From Bacteroidota bacterium (GTDB lineage: Bacteria > Bacteroidota > Bacteroidia > Chitinophagales > Chitinophagaceae), in contig JAFDXI010000048.1 in the NCBI GenBank assembly GCA_018268035.1, positions 51,363-115,362 of the forward strand: a stretch of DNA of 64,000 nt. Direction: 5' to 3'. The position numbers and the translations under genes are program-made. The notes under the pieces are model-generated. The model was given only the letters and a program-made list of their open reading frames with translations, searched no databases and was not told the origin of the DNA. This document shows positions 9,035 to 18,897 of this stretch, piece by piece (position 1 is the stretch's first letter; every line of letters begins with the position of its first letter).

Positions 9035-10329
9035 TGACACAATCGCCTTACATATTATTTTCCGATGGCAAGGGCAACATCTTTGAAGATACAAGCCTGT
9101 ATGCTGTTGGCCGTGCAGGTTGGGATGCAATGCCTGTTGATGTTGAAGACTGGATAGAATTACCTGATGGTGGCAACCTGTATGAATTGCCTGGGCGTCG
9201 CGGCATTGGTATAGATGTGAAAACAGGAGAGATGCGTTTGTGTGAAAAGGGTTGGGCAGTAGCTGCGTTTATTCCACCTGCACATACGGGTTTGTATATT
9301 GCTGCTTATGAAACCATGTCAGATGCACCAACGCTTCCATTGTTTTGTTATACAGCAGCAGGTTGGCTCAACAATAAATTTTATGTGACTGCTGTCAGGA
9401 TTGAAGATGATATCCGCCAGGAATGTGCTGGTTATGATGATAATAAAATACAAACCGGTGCTGAATACCTCTTGCAGCATTATCCGCACAACAGGTTAGT
9501 CAAGCACCTGATGAATACTTGTTGCTCAACATATCATTGTCCTGCTGCAAGAAATTTATCATTGGGCAGATGGGAATGTCCTGTGCCAACATCACCTGCC
9601 TGCAATGCTAATTGCATTGGTTGTATTTCATTTCAGCCTGAAGATGAAAAGATCGTTTCCACGCAGGACCGGCTGACATTTAAACCAACCGCTGAAGAAA
9701 TTGCAGAATTCACTGTGCCGCATTTACTCAATGCTCCTTACCCTATTGTGAGTTTTGGTCAGGGTTGCGAAGGAGAACCTTTACTGATGTGGGAAACAAT
9801 CAAAGATGCTATAATAGAAATCAGGAAACATACAGACAAAGGCAGTATCAACATCAATACAAACGGCTCAAAGCCTGATGCAGTAAGGGTTTTATGCGAA
9901 GCTGGGCTGAACAGCATGAGGGTGAGTATGAACAGTGCAAGAAGCCATATTTATACAGCTTATTACAGGCCGAATAATTATGTGTTTGAAGATTTGATTG
10001 AAAGCCTGAAGACAATGAGAAGCTTCAATGGCTGGACAAGTATCAACTATTTTGTTTTTCCTGGTATGACGGATAGTGTTGAAGAATATGAAGCATTAAG
10101 AAATCTAATTCGTGAAACTGATTTGTGTATGATACAATGGCGCAATTTCAATATTGACCCTGACTGGTATTTGGGGAAAATTGGCGTAACAGAAACAGGA
10201 GAGATGCTGGGGATGAAACAATTGATGCAGTTATTAAAAGAAGAATTTCCAAATCTGAAATTTGGTTATTATAACCCTCCGGCAGAAAGAATTCATGGAG
10301 TTTATGAAAATGATTTTGCACACTATTAA
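9034..10329 (+). CDS. Radical SAM protein of unknown specificity
   Basis: 431-residue radical SAM enzyme. The cluster motif CxxxCxxC appears as CNANCIGC (about residues 190-197), followed by SFGQGCEGEPLL (a GGEP-like SAM-binding motif) and ININTNGS and MRVSMNSA strands of the partial TIM barrel. The N-terminal 150 residues form a separate region rich in aromatic residues (GWDAMPVDVEDW, LYELPGRRGIGID), and three further cysteines (NTCCSTYHC) precede the cluster loop, possibly ligands for another cluster. No SPASM domain is evident. The reaction is unknown. It is coupled to the PH-like membrane protein and, through it, to the ureohydrolase. Confidence 0.87.
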   Translation: MTQSPYILFSDGKGNIFEDTSLYAVGRAGWDAMPVDVEDWIELPDGGNLYELPGRRGIGIDVKTGEMRLCEKGWAVAAFIPPAHTGLYIAAYETMSDAPTLPLFCYTAAGWLNNKFYVTAVRIEDDIRQECAGYDDNKIQTGAEYLLQHYPHNRLVKHLMNTCCSTYHCPAARNLSLGRWECPVPTSPACNANCIGCISFQPEDEKIVSTQDRLTFKPTAEEIAEFTVPHLLNAPYPIVSFGQGCEGEPLLMWETIKDAIIEIRKHTDKGSININTNGSKPDAVRVLCEAGLNSMRVSMNSARSHIYTAYYRPNNYVFEDLIESLKTMRSFNGWTSINYFVFPGMTDSVEEYEALRNLIRETDLCMIQWRNFNIDPDWYLGKIGVTETGEMLGMKQLMQLLKEEFPNLKFGYYNPPAERIHGVYENDFAHY

Positions 10330-10351
10330 TAAAAAATAAAATCATAGAATA

Positions 10352-10846
10352 ATGTCATTAAATAAAGCGCTTATTGCAGAATTAAAAATCGAATCAACCA
10401 GTACAAAAAAATTACTTGAAATAGTACCTGCAGAAAAATCTGACTGGGCGCCTCACGAAAAATCAATGAAGCTTGGCAGGCTTGCAACACATATTGCCGA
10501 AATACCGATTTGGGTTGAAAGAATTGTGAATGCGGATGGTTTTGATTTTGGAGGAAAGTTTACCCCAAATGTTGCTGAAAGCAATGAAGCGCTTTTGAAA
10601 ATATTTACAGAAAAACAGGATGCAGCGATTGAAATTTTAGAAGCAGCAACAGATGAAAAATTAAATGAACCCTGGACTATCAAACGTGGCGGACAGGTAA
10701 TTGCACAACTGCCTAAAAAAGTAGCATTGAGAAATATTGCATTTAATCATCTCTATCATCACCGCGGGCAGTTAAGTGTGTATTTACGTTTGCTCGATAT
10801 TCCAATACCAGGTATGTATGGCCCTTCTGCCGATATGCCGAATTAA
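10352..10846 (+). CDS. DinB-family four-helix protein
   Basis: 164 residues with the DinB/DUF664 fold, a four-helix bundle carrying a three-His metal site. Visible features are the KSMKLGRLATHIAEIPIWVERI helix with its His, and HLYHHRGQLSVYLRLLDIP near the C-terminus with the two other histidines. Members include thiol transferases and damage-inducible proteins of uncertain role. It follows the radical SAM gene by 22 bases on the same strand and ends before a convergent gene, so it is probably the last gene of that transcript. Confidence 0.85.
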   Translation: MSLNKALIAELKIESTSTKKLLEIVPAEKSDWAPHEKSMKLGRLATHIAEIPIWVERIVNADGFDFGGKFTPNVAESNEALLKIFTEKQDAAIEILEAATDEKLNEPWTIKRGGQVIAQLPKKVALRNIAFNHLYHHRGQLSVYLRLLDIPIPGMYGPSADMPN

Positions 10847-10861
10847 AAAAAATATTACACC

Positions 10862-11965
10862 TTACCTGTAATAGGGATTGATTTTTCTTTTGCCAAAACC
10901 AGGGCACTTGGTACTGATGAGATCAGGGTTTCTTGAATTGATAAAAGATTTATAAGAGAGCGTGAGCTCAAAGCCACCTCGTGCCTGCGATGCCACAGTA
11001 AGTTTACTAATATTCACATCATAACTGGCACCGATAGTAAATTTTGAGATCTCCAATTGTATCACTGGGATGATGGCATCATCCCAACGATATAATAAAC
11101 CGCCGGTAATGGAAGCATCACCATCCGATTCAAAAAATGCATGGTTATACATCACGCCAACCTGTGTGGTGCTGATACCAACCCGTTTGAAACTGCTGGT
11201 ATATTGATCAAAAAAATCTCCGTAAAGAATCAGTTCATCTAAATCGCTAATGGCGTTTGAAATACCTGCATTAAATGCTAATTTTTTATTCAACTGTATT
11301 TTACTTCCATCAAAAAAACCAACAGCAGGATTTGTGATATGGAACAAACCTGCACCAACATAATAATCCATATTTTCATTCAGGGAGCTTTTATAAGAAA
11401 TGCCTGCAGACAAATCAAAATAGTTGACACTGGTATTGTTGAAGACCTGGTTGGTATATGGGAGAATGCTAAAACTTCCATCACTATTGGAAACAAACTG
11501 ATCATTTAAAACAAGCTTGCTTGGGTCAAATCTTTGTTGCATCAGCCCTGCCATAAATCCACCTGATAAAAAAGAATTTTCTCCTGTTTTGATACTGATG
11601 TTTGCTGCGGGTAAAATTTGTGTGGTGCTGAATGATGAAGTGCCTGCAACATCCCTGAATATTTCAAGGCCTAATGTGCTGGTCACATCTGTGTTCATCA
11701 CGCGCATTGGAAATTTTATCTCTGAGCTGATACCAAAAGTGCGATAAGGTATCGTAACACTTTGCCATTGGTTGCGATATGAAGCAGTGAACCGCATATC
11801 ACCATTAAAAATTCCGGAGAGTGCAGGGTTGCGTAAAAGCGGCTGGTCATAAAACTGTGAAAAACCAATATCCTGTGCATTGATTTTTTCATGGCAAATT
11901 GTAAGCATAATGGTCAGCAGCAAACATTGTCCACAACTTTTTATCAGCATACTTTTTATTTCCAT
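10862..11965 (-). CDS. PorP/SprF family outer membrane protein (type IX secretion partner)
   Basis: 367-residue outer membrane beta-barrel protein with a signal peptide (cleavage near INAQD). The first mature residues IGFSQFYDQPLLRNPALSGIFNGDMRF are the hallmark of PorP/SprF proteins, which retain or export type B-sorted substrates at the cell surface. It lies 7 bases downstream of the giant type B-sorted protein, the usual substrate-partner pairing in Bacteroidota, and is probably cotranscribed with it. An internal Met at residue 6 is an alternative start; the difference is small. Confidence 0.92.
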   Translation of the reverse strand: MEIKSMLIKSCGQCLLLTIMLTICHEKINAQDIGFSQFYDQPLLRNPALSGIFNGDMRFTASYRNQWQSVTIPYRTFGISSEIKFPMRVMNTDVTSTLGLEIFRDVAGTSSFSTTQILPAANISIKTGENSFLSGGFMAGLMQQRFDPSKLVLNDQFVSNSDGSFSILPYTNQVFNNTSVNYFDLSAGISYKSSLNENMDYYVGAGLFHITNPAVGFFDGSKIQLNKKLAFNAGISNAISDLDELILYGDFFDQYTSSFKRVGISTTQVGVMYNHAFFESDGDASITGGLLYRWDDAIIPVIQLEISKFTIGASYDVNISKLTVASQARGGFELTLSYKSFINSRNPDLISTKCPGFGKRKINPYYR

Positions 11966-11972
11966 ACCTGCA

Positions 11973-14900
11973 TTATTGTAATAAAGTTACATTCCCTTTA
12001 TATGTATATGGCGTCCCGTTTTCACAAACTACTTCTATCGAATAAACATAAACACCCATATCTGCGAGTTTGCCATTCACATAACCATCCCAACCGTAAT
12101 TTGGGTCATTGGGAGGAAAATTATTTTTTTCAAATACGATCCTGCCCCAACGGTTAAATACCCTGAATGATTTTACTGAAGCAATTCCTGATGCCCGCAC
12201 CATAAATTTTGAATTGACCGACAAACCCCTTGGAGTAAACGCATTCGGCACAAATACCTGTGCGTTAGTACAGAATGTAGATATGCAAAGTGTATCGCTG
12301 CCGCTGCATCCATAAACACTGGTAGCTTTCACCGTATAACAAATATCTTTTTTTACGTTGATTGTAGGCAAAGAACAGGGCGCATCGTTGCATTGAATGT
12401 TGTCTGTTGGTGTCCATTCATATTTTGAAATTGGCAAAATATTTTTATCTGAAGCATTGACAATAGATGGAGCCAGCTTCATGATATAACCTGTTGGTAC
12501 ATTGAAAGAATCTTTACTGAATTTGACTATAGGATAGCCGCCCACAGCAATTAACGTATCGGCAGTTGCGCTGCACCCGGTTTGTGGTGAAGTAACTGTA
12601 ATTGAATACACTCCGCCATCTTCAATTTTTACAGGTGTGATGCCTGCATAAGCGCTATTGACAGGGAAGCCTGTGCCTGGACCATTCCATACATAATTCA
12701 AAGTATTATTGCCAATGATGGAGCTCGTGGCTGTAAGTGTAAGATTATCTCCGACACACAATGGTGTCTTTGTGGCAATCACAGGTTTGGTTGGTGATTG
12801 TTTTATTGCAACAGTAAAACTGGTTGCAGTAGAAATACAATTGTTCTGGATAGCATATACTATATACAAACCATTGTAAGATGTTTTTGCTGAAGGAAAA
12901 GTGACAACCGTATTTTGTGATGTATCCGGTTCATTGCCAAAAGCAGGGCCTACCCAAACATAATTGATGATGCCTGTTTGTGAGCTGGTAGGTGATGATG
13001 CTGACAAGTTTAAAACAGATTCACTGCATAAAGGTGCATTGTATCCTGCAACCGGCTGTTCCGGTGGCGTAGGATCTTTCAACACAAACACATCAGGTAT
13101 TTTCTGTGAAAGACAACTGAAAGTTTCAACATAAAAATCCGAATATGTCCCTGCAGTTAGTGGAATGAATATTTTACCGGTTGCATCAGTGCTGTCTTTT
13201 ACAACATACTCAACCTGGAATTTTGTAAAATGAACTATTGTCGGCATGTTGGGCATTGCATTTCCATTCAGGTCAACTATGTTGAGCGTAACTGAACCTG
13301 ATGGTATTCCACATGATGAAGGATTGAGATAAGATGAGCTGATAATTTTTGCAACAGGATGAACGATTGCCACAAATTTTGATGAAGGGCTTTCACATCC
13401 GTAAATATTGGTTTGTGTTGCATAATAAATAAACTGTGCAGGGGTCTGTGTATTGATGACAGGGGCAGCATTTAATAAGACTTTGTTCTCATCATACCAT
13501 TTCACTGTATTACCTGCATCTGCGTCAGCACTCAATGCCATTGGAGGTGCATGCATGCAAAATTCAGTGGTATCGCTTTTTAATTTTAATGGAATCGGGT
13601 TCACTGTTACACTCAGTTCATAAGGCGCTCCTGCACATTGGCTGCCTGTTGAGTTCATCGGCGTTACTTCCACGTTGATAGTCTCACTTGTTGTACCACT
13701 ATTGGTGAATAATAAACTGATTGCAGCACCTTCACCTGTAATGGATCCTGATGTTGCACCTGAAATATTTGGAGGTAAAGTTCCTTTTACAGACCAGTTA
13801 TAAATTGTTGTTGTTACTGATGATGTAGGTTTGAAAATGGCTGGTGTGGCAGAACAAACAGATTGTGACGACACATCAAATGATATGGTTGGGCTTTCGA
13901 TGATGGTGATGTCTGTTGATGTTTTAAAGCCCGGGCATGGTGATGAAGGCGCAATTGTGTATGTTATTGTATAATCATCGGGTTTGCTCATTGATGGATT
14001 AATATCACCTGTATTGGCATCAAGCGACAAGCCTGCAGTTGAACTAAATGTGCCACCCGTTGTTCCATTGATGACAACACTTTGTAGGCTGTTTGTGCCG
14101 GTGCAGAATGGAGCATCATAGTGTATTGTTGCATCGGGTGTTTTGTCAATTACAATTGTTGTGCTTGTAGAATATTCAGCACAACCACCACTGGCTTTCA
14201 CAGTGTAGGTAATTGTATAAGTTCCGGGTGTTGCACCGGATGGTGCGATAGTACCGGTATTACTATTGATGGTTAATCCTTGTGAAGGATTGATGCTATA
14301 CTTTCCACCTTTGGTGCCTGAAAAAATTACTGCTACATCAGGATTTGAATTATCGGTGTTGATAACGTTGCATAAATTGGTTTTGCCATAACTGATAGTT
14401 GCCTGAGGCGCTGCTGTTATTACCACAGTTGTGTTGACTGAGAAACCAGGACAAGGCGCAGAAGGTGCAATGGTATAAGTAACATTATATGTTCCTGTTT
14501 TGCTGCTGGCCGGTGTAATGACTCCTGTGGTTTCATTAATGTCGAGCCCTGTTGTTGAGCTGAATGTGCCACCTTGTGTGCCGCTGAATACAACACTTAC
14601 AGGTGCATCGGAAGAACAGATAGGTTGATATTGAATAGTTGCAGATGGTGAACTGCTGACTGCGACTGTTGTTGATGTAGTAAAAATGCCACAGCCACCT
14701 GATGCAGCTACAGTATATGTGATTGTATAATTTCCTGCACTGGCTCCGGAAGGATGGAGCGTGCCATCATCATCCATAGTTAAACCTGTTTTAGGCGAAA
14801 TGCTGAATGTGCCACCCGGTGTGCCTTTGAGTTTAATCTTAACTGGAGGGTTAGGAGTTGTATCACTATTGATGACATTGCAAAGATTAGTGATATCATA

Positions 14901-17342
14901 ACTGATAGTTGCGTTTGGCGCCTTGGTGATGGTAATATTTGTTGTTGTTTTAAAACCAGGGCAAGGTGATGCTGCTGCAATGGTATATGTAACAATATAA
15001 TCACCAGGAGTGCTGGTATTGGGATAGATTGTGCCTGTTGTTGCGTCAATATTCAATCCTGTAGTAGATGTAAATATGCCACCCGGTGTGCCTGTAAGGT
15101 TTACTGTTGCTTTGTCATCAGAATTGCATATCGCAGTATAACTGATTTTTGCAGAAGGGCTATTGGTAACTGTTACATTCGTGGTAGTAGTAAAGTCTGA
15201 ACAACCACCGCTGCTTTTTATATAATATTTGATAGTATAGGTACCTGCTACAGCACCGGAAGGAGAAATCGTTCCTGTTGTTGGATCAATAGGTAAGCCG
15301 GAAGGGCTTATTGAAAATGTACCACCTTTACTTCCGGATATTATTACAGGTAAAGGAGGATTAGGATCTGGTGAGCCATCAATTGAATTGCACAAAACAT
15401 TTTTATTATATCCTATCGTTGCAGAAGGTCCTGCCAAAACATCAACTTCAATTTTTGCTCTGTCGCTTTCACCACAATAATTGGAAGCACTCACATAATA
15501 ATAAGTAGTGCCGGGAATGGATGTAACGGGTGTTGGCGCAACTGTAGAGCCCGTTCCGCCTGTTGCAGAAGTGTACCATAACATTCCTGAGCCATCAGCG
15601 GTTAATGGATATGCCTGCTGGTTCTGGCAATAAGTTACGGGAGTTGTTGCTGTAGGGATTGCGGGTATATCGCTTACATCTACTTCAATGGCTGCTCTCG
15701 GGCCTTCACAACCATTTGTGGTCTGGCTTACATAATAAAACACTGTACCAACATTTTTCGTATTTGGCGTTGGCGCAGTAGTTGAACCTGTTCCACCTGT
15801 AGCTGAAGTGTACCATAATAAATTAGTACCTGTTGCAGTTAATTGCCCGGTAGTTTTTCCTTTACAAAGCTTCACAGGTGTTGTTACTCCGGGCGCTGAG
15901 GGTAAAGCATAAACGGTAACAGTAACAGGTATCCTTTGACTTTCACATTGGCCGTCAATTGTCTGACTAACATAATAAGTTGTTGTGCCAGGTGATAACG
16001 TACTTGGTATTGGCGCAGCTGCTGAACCATTATCATCAGTGGCAGAAGTGTACCAGAGTAAATGACTGCCTTTGGCAGTAAGAGGCGCCGGTGTTTCACC
16101 CACACAATAATTTACCGGGTCTGCTGTTGGTTTTTCAGAAGTGGGTTGAACCACAACTTTTTTTGTTATTGCATCACTTCCGCAGGAATTATTGGAAGCA
16201 GTTAGTTTTACAGTATATGTGCCTGCTTTAGAATATTGATGACAACCTGGATACTGGTCTGTTGAAGTTTTACCATCACCAAAATCCCAAACATAATTTG
16301 CATTAGTGTTACACGTAGAATTGCCACTATATCCATCAGTGGTTTCATTGGTAAAACATACTGGTTCTGTTACACAACCAGTGTCTGGTAACCATTTAAA
16401 ATCTGCTTTTGGTTTTTCCCTGACAATAATTTGGTTTAAAGTATACGTTGTAGTAAAACAACCATTGATGGCTCTTAGATAAGCAGTATAATCTGTATAA
16501 TTCGGGCAGGAGGATTTTGTATAAATATGCGAAACAATTTCATCTGTATTGTTATTGTTTAATGGATGTTTCAAGTTGACAAAAGGGCTGCCATCACCAA
16601 AATCAATTTGATAAGTTGTACCCGCTGAATTTGAAAACCAGTTACCTATAATAAAATTAACAGTAGCCGGGACACATAAACCTGTTGTTGGTGCTGTAGT
16701 GGAGAAGCTGGCCAATGGGTTATTACCATTGTAAAAATTTATCAATTTACTTTTGAAACATCCTTTGGATGTAGTGATCGTAAAAATAATTTTAAAATAA
16801 CCCTGGCTTAGATAATTATGGGAAATTGTAGAATTTACTGGCCAATCCGTCTGGTTAAAAGTAGTGCTTCCATCACCCCAATCTATATTATAAATGCAGT
16901 TGGATTGAGAGTTAGTGGTAATGTTTTTCACATTTAATTGATATGTTGTACTACTATCACAATTGGTGAATGGAACTTCTTCGCTTTTGTTTAAATCTTC
17001 TAAATCCGGATCTGGAATTTCATTCACAGTTATATTAATATTATTGCTGGTTCCTTTTGATGTAATTACTGCTATTCCACCTGATTTTGCATTATCATCT
17101 ATATAGGCAACAATAGTCTTATTGTCAATTACTTTGAAATTCAGAGAATCTTTTGTTCCTAATGTAACTGCTGTTACTTCGGTAAATCCTGTCCCTGTAA
17201 TTGTTACTGAATCACCCTGGCAAACAGTTGTTGGGTTAATACTGTTGATAACAGGTTGTGCAAAAGATTTAATCCCTGCGAAAATATTACAGAGTATTAA
17301 AAAACTTATAAAATACAGCCGGTCTTTACGGGTTTGACTCAT
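11973..17342 (-). CDS. Giant repeat-rich secreted protein with type B T9SS sorting domain (SprB-like adhesin)
   Basis: 1789 residues. Domains in order: signal peptide (to about residue 28, KSFAQP); IPT/TIG domain (about 30-110, INPTTVCQGDSVTITGTGF); PKD-like domains (about 115-400, including VWDFGDGKTS); three Ig-like repeats each holding LWYTSAT (about 400-636); six repeats alternating in two types (637-1148); further Ig-like modules (about 1150-1690); and a C-terminal gliding-motility type domain (about 1696-1789, VFVPNAFTPRG, FRVFNRWGRIVFE, GWDGYVNGKLADMGVYVY). The C-terminal domain directs export by the type IX system and surface attachment through SprF-like partners; the next gene encodes one. 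The likely role is surface adhesion or gliding, by analogy with SprB. Confidence 0.9.
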   Translation of the reverse strand: MSQTRKDRLYFISFLILCNIFAGIKSFAQPVINSINPTTVCQGDSVTITGTGFTEVTAVTLGTKDSLNFKVIDNKTIVAYIDDNAKSGGIAVITSKGTSNNINITVNEIPDPDLEDLNKSEEVPFTNCDSSTTYQLNVKNITTNSQSNCIYNIDWGDGSTTFNQTDWPVNSTISHNYLSQGYFKIIFTITTSKGCFKSKLINFYNGNNPLASFSTTAPTTGLCVPATVNFIIGNWFSNSAGTTYQIDFGDGSPFVNLKHPLNNNNTDEIVSHIYTKSSCPNYTDYTAYLRAINGCFTTTYTLNQIIVREKPKADFKWLPDTGCVTEPVCFTNETTDGYSGNSTCNTNANYVWDFGDGKTSTDQYPGCHQYSKAGTYTVKLTASNNSCGSDAITKKVVVQPTSEKPTADPVNYCVGETPAPLTAKGSHLLWYTSATDDNGSAAAPIPSTLSPGTTTYYVSQTIDGQCESQRIPVTVTVYALPSAPGVTTPVKLCKGKTTGQLTATGTNLLWYTSATGGTGSTTAPTPNTKNVGTVFYYVSQTTNGCEGPRAAIEVDVSDIPAIPTATTPVTYCQNQQAYPLTADGSGMLWYTSATGGTGSTVAPTPVTSIPGTTYYYVSASNYCGESDRAKIEVDVLAGPSATIGYNKNVLCNSIDGSPDPNPPLPVIISGSKGGTFSISPSGLPIDPTTGTISPSGAVAGTYTIKYYIKSSGGCSDFTTTTNVTVTNSPSAKISYTAICNSDDKATVNLTGTPGGIFTSTTGLNIDATTGTIYPNTSTPGDYIVTYTIAAASPCPGFKTTTNITITKAPNATISYDITNLCNVINSDTTPNPPVKIKLKGTPGGTFSISPKTGLTMDDDGTLHPSGASAGNYTITYTVAASGGCGIFTTSTTVAVSSSPSATIQYQPICSSDAPVSVVFSGTQGGTFSSTTGLDINETTGVITPASSKTGTYNVTYTIAPSAPCPGFSVNTTVVITAAPQATISYGKTNLCNVINTDNSNPDVAVIFSGTKGGKYSINPSQGLTINSNTGTIAPSGATPGTYTITYTVKASGGCAEYSTSTTIVIDKTPDATIHYDAPFCTGTNSLQSVVINGTTGGTFSSTAGLSLDANTGDINPSMSKPDDYTITYTIAPSSPCPGFKTSTDITIIESPTISFDVSSQSVCSATPAIFKPTSSVTTTIYNWSVKGTLPPNISGATSGSITGEGAAISLLFTNSGTTSETINVEVTPMNSTGSQCAGAPYELSVTVNPIPLKLKSDTTEFCMHAPPMALSADADAGNTVKWYDENKVLLNAAPVINTQTPAQFIYYATQTNIYGCESPSSKFVAIVHPVAKIISSSYLNPSSCGIPSGSVTLNIVDLNGNAMPNMPTIVHFTKFQVEYVVKDSTDATGKIFIPLTAGTYSDFYVETFSCLSQKIPDVFVLKDPTPPEQPVAGYNAPLCSESVLNLSASSPTSSQTGIINYVWVGPAFGNEPDTSQNTVVTFPSAKTSYNGLYIVYAIQNNCISTATSFTVAIKQSPTKPVIATKTPLCVGDNLTLTATSSIIGNNTLNYVWNGPGTGFPVNSAYAGITPVKIEDGGVYSITVTSPQTGCSATADTLIAVGGYPIVKFSKDSFNVPTGYIMKLAPSIVNASDKNILPISKYEWTPTDNIQCNDAPCSLPTINVKKDICYTVKATSVYGCSGSDTLCISTFCTNAQVFVPNAFTPRGLSVNSKFMVRASGIASVKSFRVFNRWGRIVFEKNNFPPNDPNYGWDGYVNGKLADMGVYVYSIEVVCENGTPYTYKGNVTLLQ
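13898..15434 (-). repeat. Three tandem copies of a two-module (A+B) coding repeat
   Basis: Within the giant protein, residues 637-1148 are three copies of a unit of about 170 residues (about 510 bases). Each unit is an A module of about 90 residues (P-x-A-T-I-x-Y, then LCN, SGGC near its end) followed by a B module of about 80 residues (P-x-A-x-I-x-Y, STTGL or STAGL, PCPGF near its end). A and B share the GG-x-F-S and TGTI/TGVI cores. Confidence 0.85.
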
Positions 17343-17377
17343 TACAGTAATAGGTCAGTTTGGTGATGTAAGTACAA

Positions 17378-17385
17378 CAAATGTA
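17378..17385 (-). promoter_or_regulatory. Promoter -7 element for the giant protein / PorP operon
   Basis: TACATTTG on the minus strand is an exact TAnnTTTG match, 35 bases upstream of the ATG. A clear -33 TTG is not visible. Confidence 0.45.
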
Positions 17386-17525
17386 AGCATCCGCCTGAAA
17401 ATAACTATGTCATTTGTTTTGTGTTGTGAATGTTTATAAACGTTTTTTCTTTCTTGATATTTTAATTCTAATCTACTGTATGGTAATAGCTAATTGATAA
17501 TTCGTAATTGATGAAAGCGTATGCT

Positions 17526-17533
17526 TAAATTTG
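17526..17533 (+). promoter_or_regulatory. Promoter -7 element for the ChbG-like gene
   Basis: TAAATTTG is an exact TAnnTTTG match, 18 bases upstream of the ATG at 17552. It argues against the in-frame TTG at 17531 as start, since that codon overlaps the element. Confidence 0.45.
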
Positions 17534-17551
17534 AAACTAAATGGCTGTAAT

Positions 17552-18475
17552 ATGAAATATTGTTTCCTGTTATTCATACTGTTGCTTCAGGTTAAGTTGC
17601 AAGCTCAAAATACCATCCAGGAAAGATTAGGATATTCAAAGGGTACAAAACTATTAATCCTTCATGCAGATGATCTCGGCTTATCACATTCGGAGGACTC
17701 AGCAAGTATTAATTTATTTGAAAATGGCGATGTGAGTTCAGGAAGCATTCAGGTGACTTGTCCCTGGTTTTCTGAAATAGCACATTATGCATCAGCACAC
17801 CCTGGTGCAGACCTTGGCATTCATCTCACTTTAACCAGTGAATGGAAATATTATAAATGGGGCGCTGTTTCAACTACAGATTACACTTCCGGTTTATTAG
17901 GTAGTAATGGATTTTTTTATAATGATGTGGATAGCCTTGGAATGATGGCGAGACCTTCTGCAGTAAAAGCTGAATTGAAAGCGCAGATTGAAAAAGCAAT
18001 TCATGCAGGCATCCAACCGACACATTTAGATGCACACATGGGTTGTTGTTTTATCAACAGAGATTTTTTTAAAGCCTATCTTGATCTGGCACATGAATAC
18101 AAACTTCCCTGCCTTTTAAATGTGGATGCATTTAAGCTGATGTTTCATCTCGACATCAGTGATTTGATTTCAGATAAAGATGTTGTAACAGATAAAGTCT
18201 TTATGGCCTTGTCACCTGCACCTCTGCAAGACAGGGCTGCCTATTATACACATATATTAAATTCATTGGAACCCGGCCTGAATTGTATTTTATTACATGC
18301 TGCTTTTGATGATGATGAAATGCAGGCAATCACTGTTGAGCATCCTGATTATGGCGCTGCATGGCGACAGGCTGATTATGATTTTTTTGCAAGTAGTGCC
18401 TGTAAACAAACCCTGGAAAAAAATCATATCCGTTTGATCACCTGGAAAGAAATTAAAGAAAAGCTGATGCAGTAA
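17552..18475 (+). CDS. Secreted ChbG/HpnK (YdjC-like) carbohydrate deacetylase
   Basis: 307 residues starting MKYCFLLFILLLQ with a signal peptide cut near LQAQ. The YdjC/ChbG metal site is visible: HADDLGLSHSE (about residues 38-48), GIHLTLTSEW and THLDAHMGC with its H-x-D-x-H. A late His lies in CILLHAAFDDDEM. Known members deacetylate chito-oligosaccharides or hopanoid sugars; the substrate here is not determined. The signal peptide points to the periplasm. The gene stands alone, divergent from the giant protein gene. Confidence 0.88.
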   Translation: MKYCFLLFILLLQVKLQAQNTIQERLGYSKGTKLLILHADDLGLSHSEDSASINLFENGDVSSGSIQVTCPWFSEIAHYASAHPGADLGIHLTLTSEWKYYKWGAVSTTDYTSGLLGSNGFFYNDVDSLGMMARPSAVKAELKAQIEKAIHAGIQPTHLDAHMGCCFINRDFFKAYLDLAHEYKLPCLLNVDAFKLMFHLDISDLISDKDVVTDKVFMALSPAPLQDRAAYYTHILNSLEPGLNCILLHAAFDDDEMQAITVEHPDYGAAWRQADYDFFASSACKQTLEKNHIRLITWKEIKEKLMQ

Positions 18476-18897
18476 GGATAGTGTTGGTTGAAACATGCAT
18501 TACAAAATAGCAATCCTCCATAGAAGTTGTATTAACATTTTCATTCGATTATTTTCGGGTTATATCATAAAATAATAGCCCAGTGTAAATAATTTTTATC
18601 CTGGTTTTATACACATTTTCACTATCATGTCTCGACGATAAAAAACCAAGGGAATAGCTTTAATAAAACTGTTGTCAATCTAAAATTTTATTTAATATCT
18701 GAAACCCTTAACCGGTAAGGTTTTCAGGCTTCTAGCTTTTGGAAACACTGTTGAGGGTGAGGTCTTGTAACGGAAAGTGTAACCAATATTAATCAGACAA
18801 TGTAGGTATTATAAGGGGAAAAATGCAGATAAACCACGCTTTATTTTTTACTTAATATTTACTTGCCGATATTCGCACAATAGAATAAAAGCTAATT
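18476..18897. other. Intergenic region, nothing coding recognised
   Basis: 422 bases between the ChbG-like and proline dehydrogenase genes. The only structure I see is an imperfect hairpin at 18701-18725 (stem around CCTTA/TAAGG, loop ACCGG, one mismatch). It lacks a strong T-run directly after it, so I do not call a terminator. Confidence 0.5.

Noticed and set aside
7395..10846. RiPP biosynthetic cluster
   Set aside because: No precursor peptide ORF, leader-binding domain, SPASM domain or exporter could be found; kept only as a hypothesis in the findings.
18701..18725. Hairpin after the ChbG-like gene as a terminator
   Set aside because: Imperfect stem, more than 200 bases after the stop and no proper T-run.
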